A DNA stretch of 64,000 nucleotides from NCBI GenBank assembly GCA_047501485.1, contig JAZDRN010000001.1:186001-250000 (forward strand), written 5' to 3'. The translations under genes and the position numbers were made by a program. The notes below the pieces were generated by a model, which saw nothing but the letters and a program-made list of their open reading frames with translations, was not told the origin of the DNA and did no database searches. Origin of the DNA: Ancrocorticia sp047501485. GTDB taxonomy: Bacteria > Actinomycetota > Actinomycetes > Actinomycetales > Actinomycetaceae. Positions 32,068 through 41,666 of this stretch are shown here, piece after piece; the stretch's first letter is position 1, and the number at the start of each line of letters is the position of its first letter.

Positions 32068-33408
32068 ATGACCAAAGTGACAGGCTATGAGGTTTCGGAC
32101 CTCCGCTTCCCCACGTCGTTGAACGCGGATGGCTCCGACGCGATGAACAAAGACGGTGACCACTCGGCGGCTTATGTTGAGCTGCTGACCGACGATCCGG
32201 CTCTCAAAGGAGCGGGTTTCACGTTCACGATCGGACGCGGCAACGACGTCGTCGTCCAAGCCATCCGCGATCGCGTACAGCCTCTCCTCGGAATGGAACT
32301 CGACGAGGTCATATCTGATCTCGGTGTCACCTATCGCTATCTGGCATCGGATTCCCAGCTCCGCTGGATCGGCCCGGACAAGGGCGCGATTCACTTGGCG
32401 CAGGCCGCAGTCATGAACGCGGTGTGGGATCTCGCCTCCAAGGTTGCTGGAAAACCGCTGTGGCGCTTCGTCGCGGACATGTCCAGCGAGGAGATCGTCG
32501 ATGCCGCCGATATGTCCTACCTGGCTGATGAGATCACGCGTGAGGCGGCGATCGCCCTGCTCAAGAAGCTGGAGCCCACCCGCGCCGAGCGCATCGCCAA
32601 ACTGGAAGCCGATGGCTACCCGGCATACTCGACCGCCGCGGGGTGGCTGGGCTACTCCGACGAGAAGATGAAGAGACTCATCCAGAAGGAATTGGACGAG
32701 GGCACCTTCGCGGTCAAGCTCAAGGTGGGCCTGGACGTGGAGGAGGACAAGCGCCGCTGCGCCATCGCTCGCGAGATGATCGGCCCGGACCGCAAGCTCA
32801 TGATCGATGCCAATCAGGTGTGGGATGTTCCCACGGCCATCAAATGGATGAAGGAGCTCGCGGAGTTCGACATCTACTGGATCGAGGAGCCGACCCATCC
32901 GGATGACATCCTCGGGCATGCGAAGATCCGCGAGGCCATCTCTCCCATCAAGGTGGCCACCGGAGAACACGGCATGAACCGTATCCTGCACAAGCAGCTC
33001 CTGCAGGCGGAGGCGTACGACTTCTGCCAGATCGACGCCTGCCGTCTCGCGTCTGTCAACGAGGTTCTCGCAGTGCTCATCATGGCCGCTAACCGGAAGA
33101 TCCCGGTGTGCCCCCACGGCGGCGGCGTTGGCCTGTGCGAGCTGATCCAGCATCTGTCGATCATCGACTACGTCGTGGTCTCCGCAGATCTGGAGGATCA
33201 CTTCACCGAATATGTCGATCACCTGCATGAGCACATGGTGTTCCCGACGAACATTCGCGACGGCAGGTACATCCTTCCCACAGACGCCGGATATTCCTCG
33301 GAGATCAAGCCTGGTTCCCTCAAGGAATACAACTTCCCGAGCGGCAGCTACTGGACGGACGTCCATCCGGGTCTCGTGGCCGAAAAGGCCGCAGCCGCAG
33401 GGAAATGA
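32068..33408 (+). CDS. L-fuconate dehydratase-like enolase superfamily enzyme
   Basis: A 446-residue mandelate-racemase-group enolase. Diagnostic segments are FTFTIGRGND, the long insert with DGYPAYSTAAGWLGY typical of L-fuconate dehydratase (FucD), the KxK base motif FAVKLKVG (about residue 215), metal ligands in LMIDANQVW, YWIEEPTHPDD and VATGEHGMN, and the catalytic His in ICVCPHGGG-like VCPHGGGVG. FucD enzymes dehydrate L-fuconate and related acids (for example L-galactonate, D-altronate) to 2-keto-3-deoxy acids. In this operon the product would go to the kinase and aldolase 4 kb upstream or to an oxidative branch. Well placed ribosome site (AAAGGAAG). Confidence 0.87.
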   Translation: MTKVTGYEVSDLRFPTSLNADGSDAMNKDGDHSAAYVELLTDDPALKGAGFTFTIGRGNDVVVQAIRDRVQPLLGMELDEVISDLGVTYRYLASDSQLRWIGPDKGAIHLAQAAVMNAVWDLASKVAGKPLWRFVADMSSEEIVDAADMSYLADEITREAAIALLKKLEPTRAERIAKLEADGYPAYSTAAGWLGYSDEKMKRLIQKELDEGTFAVKLKVGLDVEEDKRRCAIAREMIGPDRKLMIDANQVWDVPTAIKWMKELAEFDIYWIEEPTHPDDILGHAKIREAISPIKVATGEHGMNRILHKQLLQAEAYDFCQIDACRLASVNEVLAVLIMAANRKIPVCPHGGGVGLCELIQHLSIIDYVVVSADLEDHFTEYVDHLHEHMVFPTNIRDGRYILPTDAGYSSEIKPGSLKEYNFPSGSYWTDVHPGLVAEKAAAAGK

Positions 33409-33529
33409 GCTCGGCACATCATGTAGTTGGCCCGCCGGTCAGGCATCGACACCATGGGCAAACGGCTGTCGCGCATCGCGGCGGGCCAACGCATCCACAA
33501 GACACATCCAGAACCAAGGAAAAGAAATC

Positions 33530-34333
33530 ATGAGTGATAACACGAATATCTTCTCTCTCGAGGGCAGGACAGCTCTCGTGACGGGAGCAGTTTATGGCAT
33601 CGGCTTCGCGATCGCCAAGGGGCTTGCGAGCGCCGGGGCGACCATCGTCTTCAACGATCTCACCGAAGAGGCTGTTGAGCGAGGATTGGAAGCGTACCGG
33701 AACGAGGGTATCGAGGCGTACGGCTACGTCTTCGACGTGACCGACGAAGAGGCCGTTGTGGCGAGCATCGAACGGATCACCGCGGAGGTGGCCCCGATCG
33801 ACGTGCTGGTGAACAATGCGGGAATCATCAAGCGCGTCCCCATGACGGAGATGTCCGCCGCTGAGTTCCGGCAGGTCATCGACATCGATCTCACGGGTCC
33901 TTTCATCGTCTCGAAGGCGGTCATCCCCTCGATGATCGAGCGTGGTGGGGGCAAGATCATCAACATTTGCTCGATGATGTCGGAGCTTGGCCGTGAGACG
34001 GTCAGCGCCTACGCAGCGGCGAAGGGCGGTTTGAAGATGCTGACACGCAATATCGCCTCCGAATACGGTGAGTTCAACATCCAGTGCAACGGCATCGGAC
34101 CCGGTTACATCGCGACCCCGCAGACGGCCCCGTTGCGCGAGCCGCAGGAGGACGGCTCACGCCACCCCTTCGACCAGTTCATCATCGCGAAGACCCCTGC
34201 CGCCCGCTGGGGCGACGCGGAAGACCTCGCAGGCCCGTCGGTGTTCCTCGCCTCGGGGGCATCCGATTTCGTCAATGGACACGTGCTGTACGTCGATGGG
34301 GGCATTCTCGCCTACATCGGCAAGCAGCCGTAG
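33530..34333 (+). CDS. Gluconate 5-dehydrogenase-like SDR
   Basis: A 267-residue classical short-chain dehydrogenase. It shows TGAVYGIGFAIAKGLA (cofactor motif TGxxxGIG), NNAGIIKR, the active-site Ser in NICSMMSELG and the YxxxK motif in SAYAAAKGGLK. The closing region PAARWGDAEDLAGPSVFLAS and the overall length match gluconate 5-dehydrogenase (IdnO/Ga5DH) and related keto-acid reductases. In its operon with an L-fuconate dehydratase-like enzyme it may instead act on a 2-keto-3-deoxy acid. AAGGAAAAG precedes the ATG. Confidence 0.88.
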   Translation: MSDNTNIFSLEGRTALVTGAVYGIGFAIAKGLASAGATIVFNDLTEEAVERGLEAYRNEGIEAYGYVFDVTDEEAVVASIERITAEVAPIDVLVNNAGIIKRVPMTEMSAAEFRQVIDIDLTGPFIVSKAVIPSMIERGGGKIINICSMMSELGRETVSAYAAAKGGLKMLTRNIASEYGEFNIQCNGIGPGYIATPQTAPLREPQEDGSRHPFDQFIIAKTPAARWGDAEDLAGPSVFLASGASDFVNGHVLYVDGGILAYIGKQP

Positions 34334-34381
34334 TCGAGTTTGCAGCAATGGCGCTGATAGCAAGAAAGAGAAGTAAGTGAA

Positions 34382-35740
34382 ATGAGTGCTCCCACTGATT
34401 CGACGACGAATGCGGAGTTCCTGGACCGGACAGTGAACAAGGCTGCGAAGAGGCTGGTGCCCTTCCTGTGCCTCATGTTCGTCATGGCCTTCCTGGATCG
34501 GACGAATATCGGATTCGCTAAGGAACAGTTCCAGATCGACACGGGGCTGAGCAATGCCGCCTACGCATTTGGCGCCGGCGTGTTCTTCTTCGGATACGCA
34601 CTGTTCGAAGTCCCCTCCAACATGCTGTTATACAAGTTCGGTGCCCGCCGCTGGCTGGCCCGCATCATGGTGACCTGGGGTGCGGTTGCCGCGCTGATGG
34701 CTATGGCACACACCCAGACCACCTTCTACATCCTCCGCTTCCTGCTCGGAGTGACCGAGGCCGGGTTCTATCCGGGCGTCATCCTCTTCATGACGTTCTG
34801 GTTCCCCTCCAGGCGACGAGCTCAGATGAACGCGTTGTTCCAGTTCGGTGCTCCGCTCTCCTTCGTGATCGGCGGGCCTGTCTCCGGATGGCTGCTCGAA
34901 CATTCGGCGGGATGGTTCTGGGCGGACTCCCATGGCTGGCAGAACATGTTCATCATCCAGGGTGTGCTCACGATTTTCATCGGCGTTATCGCCTGGTTCT
35001 ACTTGACCGATGATCCGCAGAGTGCGAAGTGGCTGACGCAGGAAGAACGGGACATCCTGACCGTTGCCATCGAGGCGGAGGATTCGGACAAGCAGGCGCA
35101 CGGGCAGACCGGCATGTTCCGGGCACTGATCGACTGGCGCGTGCTGTACCTGTGCCTGGTGTGCTTCACAATCCAGGTCCTGGGATACGGATACAACTTC
35201 TACATTCCGACGCAGGTGGCCAACCTGCTCGGTACCGACGTGGGAACCATGGTCGGTCTGGTGACAGGCATTCCCGCGGTGATCGCCATTATCGGCCTGG
35301 CGATCGTGCCCCGGTACGCGGAGAAGATCCAGAAGCGGCGCATCGTTGGGACCATGGTGTACTCCTGCGGTGCGATCGGAATCGTTGCTTCGGCGCTTCT
35401 GTCCAATAACCCCGCGCTGTGCATCGTGGCGCTCTGCGTTGCCTACTTCGGGCACATCGTTATCCAGCCGATCTTCTGGGCGAATTGCTCCACCTATCTG
35501 GTGGGAGGAGCGGCGGCCTCCGGCATCGCGCTCATCGGTGCTCTTGGAAATCTCGGCGGATTCGTGGGGCCGAATATCCGCGAATGGGCGTCCACCCAGT
35601 TCGGTTCCGACAACGCCGGTCTCTACGTTCTGGGGATCTTCGCCGCCGTGGGTACCGTGATGTTCTACCTGACCCGAGCTGTCGGCATCGACCGCTCGGA
35701 CGAGGTGATTGCGGCTCAGAAGGCTGCCGTCAACGAATAG
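34382..35740 (+). CDS. MFS permease of the anion:cation symporter (ACS) family
   Basis: A 452-residue 12-span major facilitator. Typical ACS-family features are RLVPFLCLMFVMAFLDRTNIGFAKEQ at the start of helix 1, FGYALFEVPSNMLLYKFGARRWLARIM (motif A and the conserved P-S-N) and GVTEAGFYPGVILFMTFWFP (helix 4-5). The family imports sugar acids such as galactonate, hexuronates or glucarate with protons. As last gene of the IclR-linked operon it probably brings in the acid used by the dehydrogenase and dehydratase. Confidence 0.9.
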   Translation: MSAPTDSTTNAEFLDRTVNKAAKRLVPFLCLMFVMAFLDRTNIGFAKEQFQIDTGLSNAAYAFGAGVFFFGYALFEVPSNMLLYKFGARRWLARIMVTWGAVAALMAMAHTQTTFYILRFLLGVTEAGFYPGVILFMTFWFPSRRRAQMNALFQFGAPLSFVIGGPVSGWLLEHSAGWFWADSHGWQNMFIIQGVLTIFIGVIAWFYLTDDPQSAKWLTQEERDILTVAIEAEDSDKQAHGQTGMFRALIDWRVLYLCLVCFTIQVLGYGYNFYIPTQVANLLGTDVGTMVGLVTGIPAVIAIIGLAIVPRYAEKIQKRRIVGTMVYSCGAIGIVASALLSNNPALCIVALCVAYFGHIVIQPIFWANCSTYLVGGAAASGIALIGALGNLGGFVGPNIREWASTQFGSDNAGLYVLGIFAAVGTVMFYLTRAVGIDRSDEVIAAQKAAVNE

Positions 35741-36486
35741 GCCGATGGTCGAGCAGGTTGGGGCGGGTATACGGCTCGTGGTCACTACCGAAGCGCGCCG
35801 ACGGTACGCGGGTTGGGGTTGTCGCATAGCAAGCTCCTCGTATAGGAAGCTCGTCGTATAGGAACCTCGTTGTATAGGAAGCTCGTGAAGTGGCTGCTGA
35901 AAACGAGCCGGTGGTGAGGGTGCTCCTCGGTCTTCTGATCGGGGAGTGCCCTTCGTCGGGGTGCTCATGAGTGGGGACGACCTTCGATCGGGAGGGGCTC
36001 CTTTGGTCGAGGAAGCCCTTGGGTGAGGAGCACCCTCGATCGGGGAGCACCCTCTTCGCCCTTGTCGGCTCTCCGGTGCGAGGTGTTGTTCCGACACTGG
36101 GTTGCGTTTTGGATCGTGGGCTCTCTGGCTTGTCGGTTCTACGGCACTGGGCGGCTGTTGGCTGTCTGTTTGGGCCTGTCGAGTGCAGAATCAGGGCTGG
36201 ATGGCCGTGTGACTCATATTGGGAGTCCGCATAACCCGGACTGGGTGTCCATGTGGCCCCTATTCAGATTTAGTGGGAGTGGGGCGTTGTTCGACGCCTC
36301 TATTGGCAGCGGCGCCCACCCCACTCCCTCCTAGTAATCCAGAGCAGCGTATCGGCAAGAATTGTATGGCGTGGGAGGTTCGTACTATCCGCTCGCTTTG
36401 GCGAATAACCGTAAATAGCGGTGAATAGGCCAATCCCACAGGAACCGGTGCGGAATCTGTCGGCGCTCGCGGCTAGACTTGAGGGC
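35741..36486. other. Long intergenic stretch with 16-bp tandem repeats
   Basis: About 745 bp without a supported gene. At 35834-35881 are three tandem 16-bp units (CTCGTCGTATAGGAAG with one or two changes each) and a partial fourth. From about 35915 to 36060 there are loosely repeated GGTGCTCCTC/GAGGAGCACCC and GATCGGGGAG motifs. A 10-bp stem (GGGAGTGGGG, 36275-36284, with 36319-36328) may be a terminator. The right end carries the ychF promoter region. Confidence 0.55.
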
Positions 36487-37563
<1,077 letters not shown>

Positions 37564-37590
37564 GTATTTGAAGAGTAGACTTGGGTAACT

Positions 37591-39189
37591 ATGAGTACCA
37601 AAGGACTTCGGGCTGCGATCTATCTGCGGATCAGCCTAGACCGTGAGCAGACCAGGCTGGGAGTAGACCGGCACCGTCAAGACGCCGAGGAGCTCGCCGT
37701 CAGGCGCGGCTACGCGGTGGTGGAGGTCTACGAGGACAACGACATCTCCGGAGCCGGGGGCCGCAAGCGCCCTGGCTTTGAGCGGATGATGGCCGACATC
37801 GAGGCGGGGCTGATCGACGTCGTCGTGGCCCAGGAGTGGCCCCGCCTGGAGCGCAACCGTACCGAGGGTGTCCGGCTGATCGAGGCCTGCAAGGAGCGCA
37901 AGGTGCTCATCGCGCTGGTCAAGGGCAACGACATCGACATGACCACCGCTGGGGGCACGCTCATCGCCGACTTCATGTCTTCCCTGGCTCGCCACGAGAT
38001 CGAGGTGAAGTCCGAGCGGCAGTCACGGGCCCAGCGCCAGCGTGCCGACCAGGGCCGCCCGCCCAAGGGCACCAGGCCGCTGGGCTACGCCGTGGACGGC
38101 TCCACCATCCCGCACGAGGCTGAGGCCGTCCGGGCCATCTTCACGGCGTTCGCAGCAGGTGCCTCCCTGCTCGGTGTCGCACGGGCGCTGTCCGGCGACC
38201 CGATGCTCGCGCCCGGTGACGAGGGCAAGCGGTCTATACCTCCGGTCCCAGCACTTCAGCGCCACGACCGCACTCTGGCCATCGAGCGCAATGCGCGGCG
38301 CGAAGAGGAGAACAAGCACCTCCCCAAGGAGCAGCACCGGCTGATCCGTCCGGTTCCAGAGGACAAGCCGTGGACGCCGTCCACCGTCTTGGGCATCCTT
38401 CGCAACCCGCGCTACGCCGGGTACTCGACCTACCAGAAGAAGTCCGAGCGACTCACTGGCCATGCCCAGGACGACCAGACCCGGCTTTCCAAGCGCAGGG
38501 CGATGCGCGATGCGATCGTCCGCGGAGAGGACGGGAAGCCGGTCCCGACCAGCGGTTGGGAGGCCATCGTCCCGGAGTCGCAGTGGTGGGCGGTCCAGGC
38601 GATCCTGGACGACGAGAAGCGCGCCACCAACCGGGTCGGCACCGAGCGCCGCCACATCGGCTCGGGCATCTACCGCTGCGGCGAGTGCGAGGAGCCCATT
38701 CGCAGCCACGGCAGGCTGTACGCCTGCAAGGAGAACCACGTCCACCGCACGCGGGGGATCATCGACGAGCACGTCATCTCCGAGGTTCGCAGGCGCCTGG
38801 CCCAGCCGGACCTGGCAGACCTGCTGCCCTCCAGCGAGAACGAGAAGGTGGTGGCCGTCATCGCGCAGCTGGACTCGGTGAGGGCAGACCTCAAGCGGGC
38901 CGAGGACGACTACATCGGCAAGCTGATCGACGGGACGCTCTACCGACGCATCAAGGACCAGGCCGAGGCGGAGCTGGCGAGGCTGGAGCACGAGCGGGTG
39001 AAGCTCACCAGTGGCGCGGCAGTGGCCGGTGTTACCGGTAGCACGAGTCCAGTGGCCGCGTTCGACGAAGCCGACCTCGCCACCCGCAGGTCGGTGATCT
39101 CCAACCTGTGCGACGTCTACCTCTACCCGCACCCTCGCGGCAAGAAGGGGATTGGCGAAGGAACCGTCAGGATCGTCTGGAAGTCATAA
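37591..39189 (+). CDS. Large serine recombinase (site-specific integrase)
   Basis: A 532-residue large serine recombinase. The catalytic resolvase-like domain spans about residues 8-150: AIYLRISLDREQTRLGVDRH with the nucleophilic Ser, YEDNDISGAGGRKRPGFERM, and VVVAQEWPRLERN. The recombinase domain follows (RPLGYAVDGSTIPHEAEAVRAIF), then a zinc ribbon (YRCGECEEPIRSHGRLYACKE) and a coiled coil with a C-terminal tail. Such enzymes integrate phages, actinobacterial integrative elements or resistance islands. The gene is richer in GC than its surroundings, has no clear ribosome site and no recognisable cargo beside it, so its element is either very small or decayed. Confidence 0.92.
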   Translation: MSTKGLRAAIYLRISLDREQTRLGVDRHRQDAEELAVRRGYAVVEVYEDNDISGAGGRKRPGFERMMADIEAGLIDVVVAQEWPRLERNRTEGVRLIEACKERKVLIALVKGNDIDMTTAGGTLIADFMSSLARHEIEVKSERQSRAQRQRADQGRPPKGTRPLGYAVDGSTIPHEAEAVRAIFTAFAAGASLLGVARALSGDPMLAPGDEGKRSIPPVPALQRHDRTLAIERNARREEENKHLPKEQHRLIRPVPEDKPWTPSTVLGILRNPRYAGYSTYQKKSERLTGHAQDDQTRLSKRRAMRDAIVRGEDGKPVPTSGWEAIVPESQWWAVQAILDDEKRATNRVGTERRHIGSGIYRCGECEEPIRSHGRLYACKENHVHRTRGIIDEHVISEVRRRLAQPDLADLLPSSENEKVVAVIAQLDSVRADLKRAEDDYIGKLIDGTLYRRIKDQAEAELARLEHERVKLTSGAAVAGVTGSTSPVAAFDEADLATRRSVISNLCDVYLYPHPRGKKGIGEGTVRIVWKS

Positions 39190-39390
39190 GCGGCTGAGCT
39201 GCGAAGGTCGGTGGACTGCTCGCGTCTGAGGGGCTCAGGGTTGGGGCAGGCGCATGCTGTGGCTGCCTTCCGTCTGCTGCCTTTTTCTACGTGCGATCGA
39301 CCTGCCGAGGGGGTGATCGGCCTGCTCAAGCCCACCGCTGAGGCGGTGAAACCGGCTCAGTGAGGGCTCGAAACCCCGGTTCTGGAGAGT
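39190..39390. repeat. Diverged copy of the 157-bp repeat family
   Basis: After the recombinase stop, the stretch at about 39218-39310 (GCTCGCGTCTGAGGGGCTCA ... CTGCCTTTTTCTACGTGCGA) aligns with the end of one 157-bp unit and the start of the next one found at 39799-40140. It is clearly related but heavily diverged. No gene is supported. Confidence 0.5.
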
Positions 39391-39766
39391 TTGAGACAGT
39401 TTTGCCAAACGAAACTGTCTCAAGCAAAAGCCCAGGTCAAAGGTGCCTTTTGCGACACCAGCACGTGATGAGGATTTCAAACTGTCTCAGACAAAATGCC
39501 TGGTCAGAGGCATCAAACCCCAGTTTTGAGACAGTTTCTCTGATTTCCGGGGATTTATTGCATGTGCGCGTGTGCGCGTGCGTATGCGCGTGTAGGAAGT
39601 AAATCTCTAAATAACTGTCTCAACTGTCTCAAGAGAACATTTCTATGCTCTCATCAGGTGTTTTGGGCGAGACAGACTCCAAAGCAAACTGTCTCAAAAC
39701 TGTCTCAAACAGGTAAGGAGCCGTAAGGAAACCCTCTGTGACCAGGAGATTTACCTGAGACAGTTT
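39391..39766. repeat. Cluster of nine AACTGTCTCA repeats
   Basis: Nine copies of the 10-11-mer (A)AACTGTCTCA lie within 376 bp. Forward copies are at 39412, 39479, 39613, 39622, 39686 and 39697; reverse copies (TGAGACAGTT) are at 39392, 39527 and 39756. The first two form a perfect 12-bp inverted repeat with a 9-bp spacer; two pairs are direct tandems with 9- and 11-bp periods. The stretch also holds a GCGCGTGTGCGCGTGCG run (about 39565-39592). The arrangement resembles iterons of a replication origin, or multiple binding sites for a partition protein, recombinase or regulator. No coding sequence lies between them. Confidence 0.85.
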
Positions 39767-39798
39767 TGTTTTGCAGCACTCCGCAGCGCACCAAGGCC

Positions 39799-39955
39799 AC
39801 CGGCTCTCCTGCCGCCCTTTCCTACGAGCGAGGTCATGGAGATGAAGTGCTCGCCCCATGGAAGCCCACCACGCAGTAGCCGGAGGGCAGCCGTAGCCGA
39901 TGGCTCGCGCAGGTAGGAGAACCGCTCACGTCTGACGGGGCTCGGGGTTAGGTGC
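39799..39955. repeat. 157-bp direct repeat, copy 1
   Basis: This unit begins ACCGGCTCTCCTGCCG and ends CTCGGGGTTAGGTGC. It is repeated 185 bp further on with one difference (GGAGATG against GGAGGTG). It has no long open frame. With the diverged third copy left of the iteron cluster it forms a repeat family confined to this region. Confidence 0.9.
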
Positions 39956-39983
39956 ATGCAGCCTCGCGCTGCCATTCGATGCA

Positions 39984-40140
39984 ACCGGCTCTCCTGCCGC
40001 CCTTTCCTACGAGCGAGGTCATGGAGGTGAAGTGCTCGCCCCATGGAAGCCCACCACGCAGTAGCCGGAGGGCAGCCGTAGCCGATGGCTCGCGCAGGTA
40101 GGAGAACCGCTCACGTCTGACGGGGCTCGGGGTTAGGTGC
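39984..40140. repeat. 157-bp direct repeat, copy 2
   Basis: Second copy of the unit at 39799, one base different, separated by 28 bp. It runs directly into the 3' end of the IS3-family element, which may have inserted at or next to its end. Confidence 0.9.
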
Positions 40141-40173
40141 GGGTCTGCTGCACGGTTAGGTGACAGGTTGTAG

Positions 40174-41056
40174 TCACGCCGCGAGTGCGACGTTCGTGTT
40201 CATGATGGTCTCGAACTCGATGGGCGTCAAACGGCCCAACCGGCGTTGACGGCGGCGGCGATGGTACGTCCGCTCGATCCACGTCACTATCGCGATACGC
40301 AGTTGTTCTCGGGTGGTCCAGGAGCGGCGGTTCAGGACGTTCTTCTGCAGCAGCGAGAAGAACGATTCCATAGCCGGTTAACAGGCAAGCACCGACCTGT
40401 CCCATCGACCCACACAGCTTGTGCTCACCGAGGGTCCTGAGGAATTTCTTTGACCGGAATTGCGATCCCCGATCGGTGTGGACCACCACCCCAGTCGGCT
40501 GTCCCCGGTGGGTGAGCGCCATTGTTAGCGCGTTGACCGCCAGGTCGGCTGTCATGGTGGAGTCCATGCTGTAGCCGACGATCTCGTTGCTGAACATGTC
40601 CTTGAACGCACACAAATACAGTGTCCCTTCGCGGGTGGGATGTTCGGTGATATCGCCCAGCCACAACCGATTGGGGTGATCGGTGCGGAACTGGCGACGC
40701 ACGAGATCATCATGAGCAGGCGGCCCGGCAACCGTGTATTTACGCTTACGGGTCGTGATCGTCGACCGGATCCCTGCGATGTGACACAGGCGCCACACGC
40801 GCCGCTCCGAGACCCGGTAGCCCAGATCAGTGAGGTCATCGGCAAGGACCCGGTAGCCGCCCTCCGGATCCTTCTCATGCAGGACTTTCAGGATGCTGAT
40901 CAGGTGCTGTTCTTCTTCTTGCCGGGCAGAGACCGGTTTCTTTTTCCATTTGTAGTATGCCTGGGTTGAAAACCCTAAGACCCGGCACGTCACTGCGACC
41001 GGCACCCGAACAGGGGCACTCGTTGCAGCGAGCTCACGGACGAGCGGGTACATCAT
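40174..41056 (-). pseudogene. IS3-family transposase OrfB, frameshifted at a 13-bp scar
   Basis: The DDE transposase of an IS3-family element. The N-terminal HTH_21-like part (RYKWKKK-like YYKWKKKPVSARQEEE), then LWLGDITEHPTREGTLYLCAFKDMFS (first Asp) and GVVVHTDRGSQFRSKKF (second Asp) are intact. Directly after the conserved G-Q-V-G-A-C, at 40372-40384, stands CTGTTAACCGGCT where family members encode about five residues ending D-N-A-A. This shifts the frame; the rest continues in another frame as MESFFSLLQKNVLNRRSW ... LTPIEFETIMN (third acidic residue, Glu). The scar matches the ends of the Tn554-like element at 46728-49843. OrfA overlaps the 5' end as usual for IS3 frameshifting. Confidence 0.85.
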
Positions 41057-41343
41057 TTTGGGGGCGTGATGTGTGCCTGAGATAGATAGGCTGCAGCTCT
41101 GCGCAGGACCTCGTTTTCCATCTCAAGCTCACGAATACGCTTCAGCGCAGCCGCGTTCTCCTTACGCTCACTGGCATCAGCAGGCACGGCCAGGCCGCGG
41201 GAGTGGAGCCGGTCTTGATTAACCCAGTTCTGCAGCGAGGACCGTGAGATCCCTAGATCGGTGCAGACCTGGCGTTGAGTCATCCCTGAATTCACGAGTC
41301 CAACGGCGTCGCGTTTGAATTCCTCGGAGTAGATTTTCGGCAT
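41053..41343 (-). CDS. IS3-family transposase OrfA
   Basis: A 96-residue helix-turn-helix and leucine-zipper protein: MPKIYSEEFKRDAVGLV, SGMTQRQVCTDLGISRSSLQNWV (HTH), then RKENAAALKRIRELEMENEVLRRAAAYL. It overlaps OrfB by 4 nt with a CCCCAAAATG context suited to a -1 frameshift, giving the OrfAB fusion transposase in functional elements. Since OrfB is disrupted, this copy is probably not autonomous. Confidence 0.9.
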   Translation of the reverse strand: MPKIYSEEFKRDAVGLVNSGMTQRQVCTDLGISRSSLQNWVNQDRLHSRGLAVPADASERKENAAALKRIRELEMENEVLRRAAAYLSQAHITPPK

Positions 41344-41388
41344 AGTTGTCATCCTTCCAGCACGACAATAGAAAGTCATGCAATCAAA

Positions 41389-41666
41389 GTGACAACCAAA
41401 CCCTCAGCACTCCCAGACAAAGAACGAGGCAAACCCCGCGAGCAACGCAAAGCACACGGCCGGCTCGTCGAAGGCCAAATCGTCACGAACTGGAAACAAG
41501 CACTCGCCCAACTCGCAGCCACCTACCCAGACCAAATCAACCCCTACTTGTAACCAATCAACTTACACAAAAAACTTGGCAAGCCCATAGTTCCCAGCCA
41601 CCACAGCATTGACGAAGCCTTACCGCCACACTCTTGCTGGGGCCCTCAGCGTGGAATCCCGTGGCA
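41389..41666 (+). pseudogene. 3' fragment of an unidentified gene
   Basis: Right of the IS3 element the frame ending at the TAA of 41551-41553 reads like a protein C terminus: LPDKERGKPREQRKAHGRLV, then EGQIVTNWKQALAQLAATYP ending in DQINPYL. No start codon precedes it, so it looks like the 3' remnant of a gene cut by the IS or by a deletion. I do not recognise the family. The remaining 110 bp up to the glucokinase gene hold nothing supported. Confidence 0.35.

Noticed and set aside
35730..36100. Long minus-strand frames over the ACS permease gene and its downstream gap
   Set aside because: They are shadows of the permease codons and of repeat-rich intergenic DNA.
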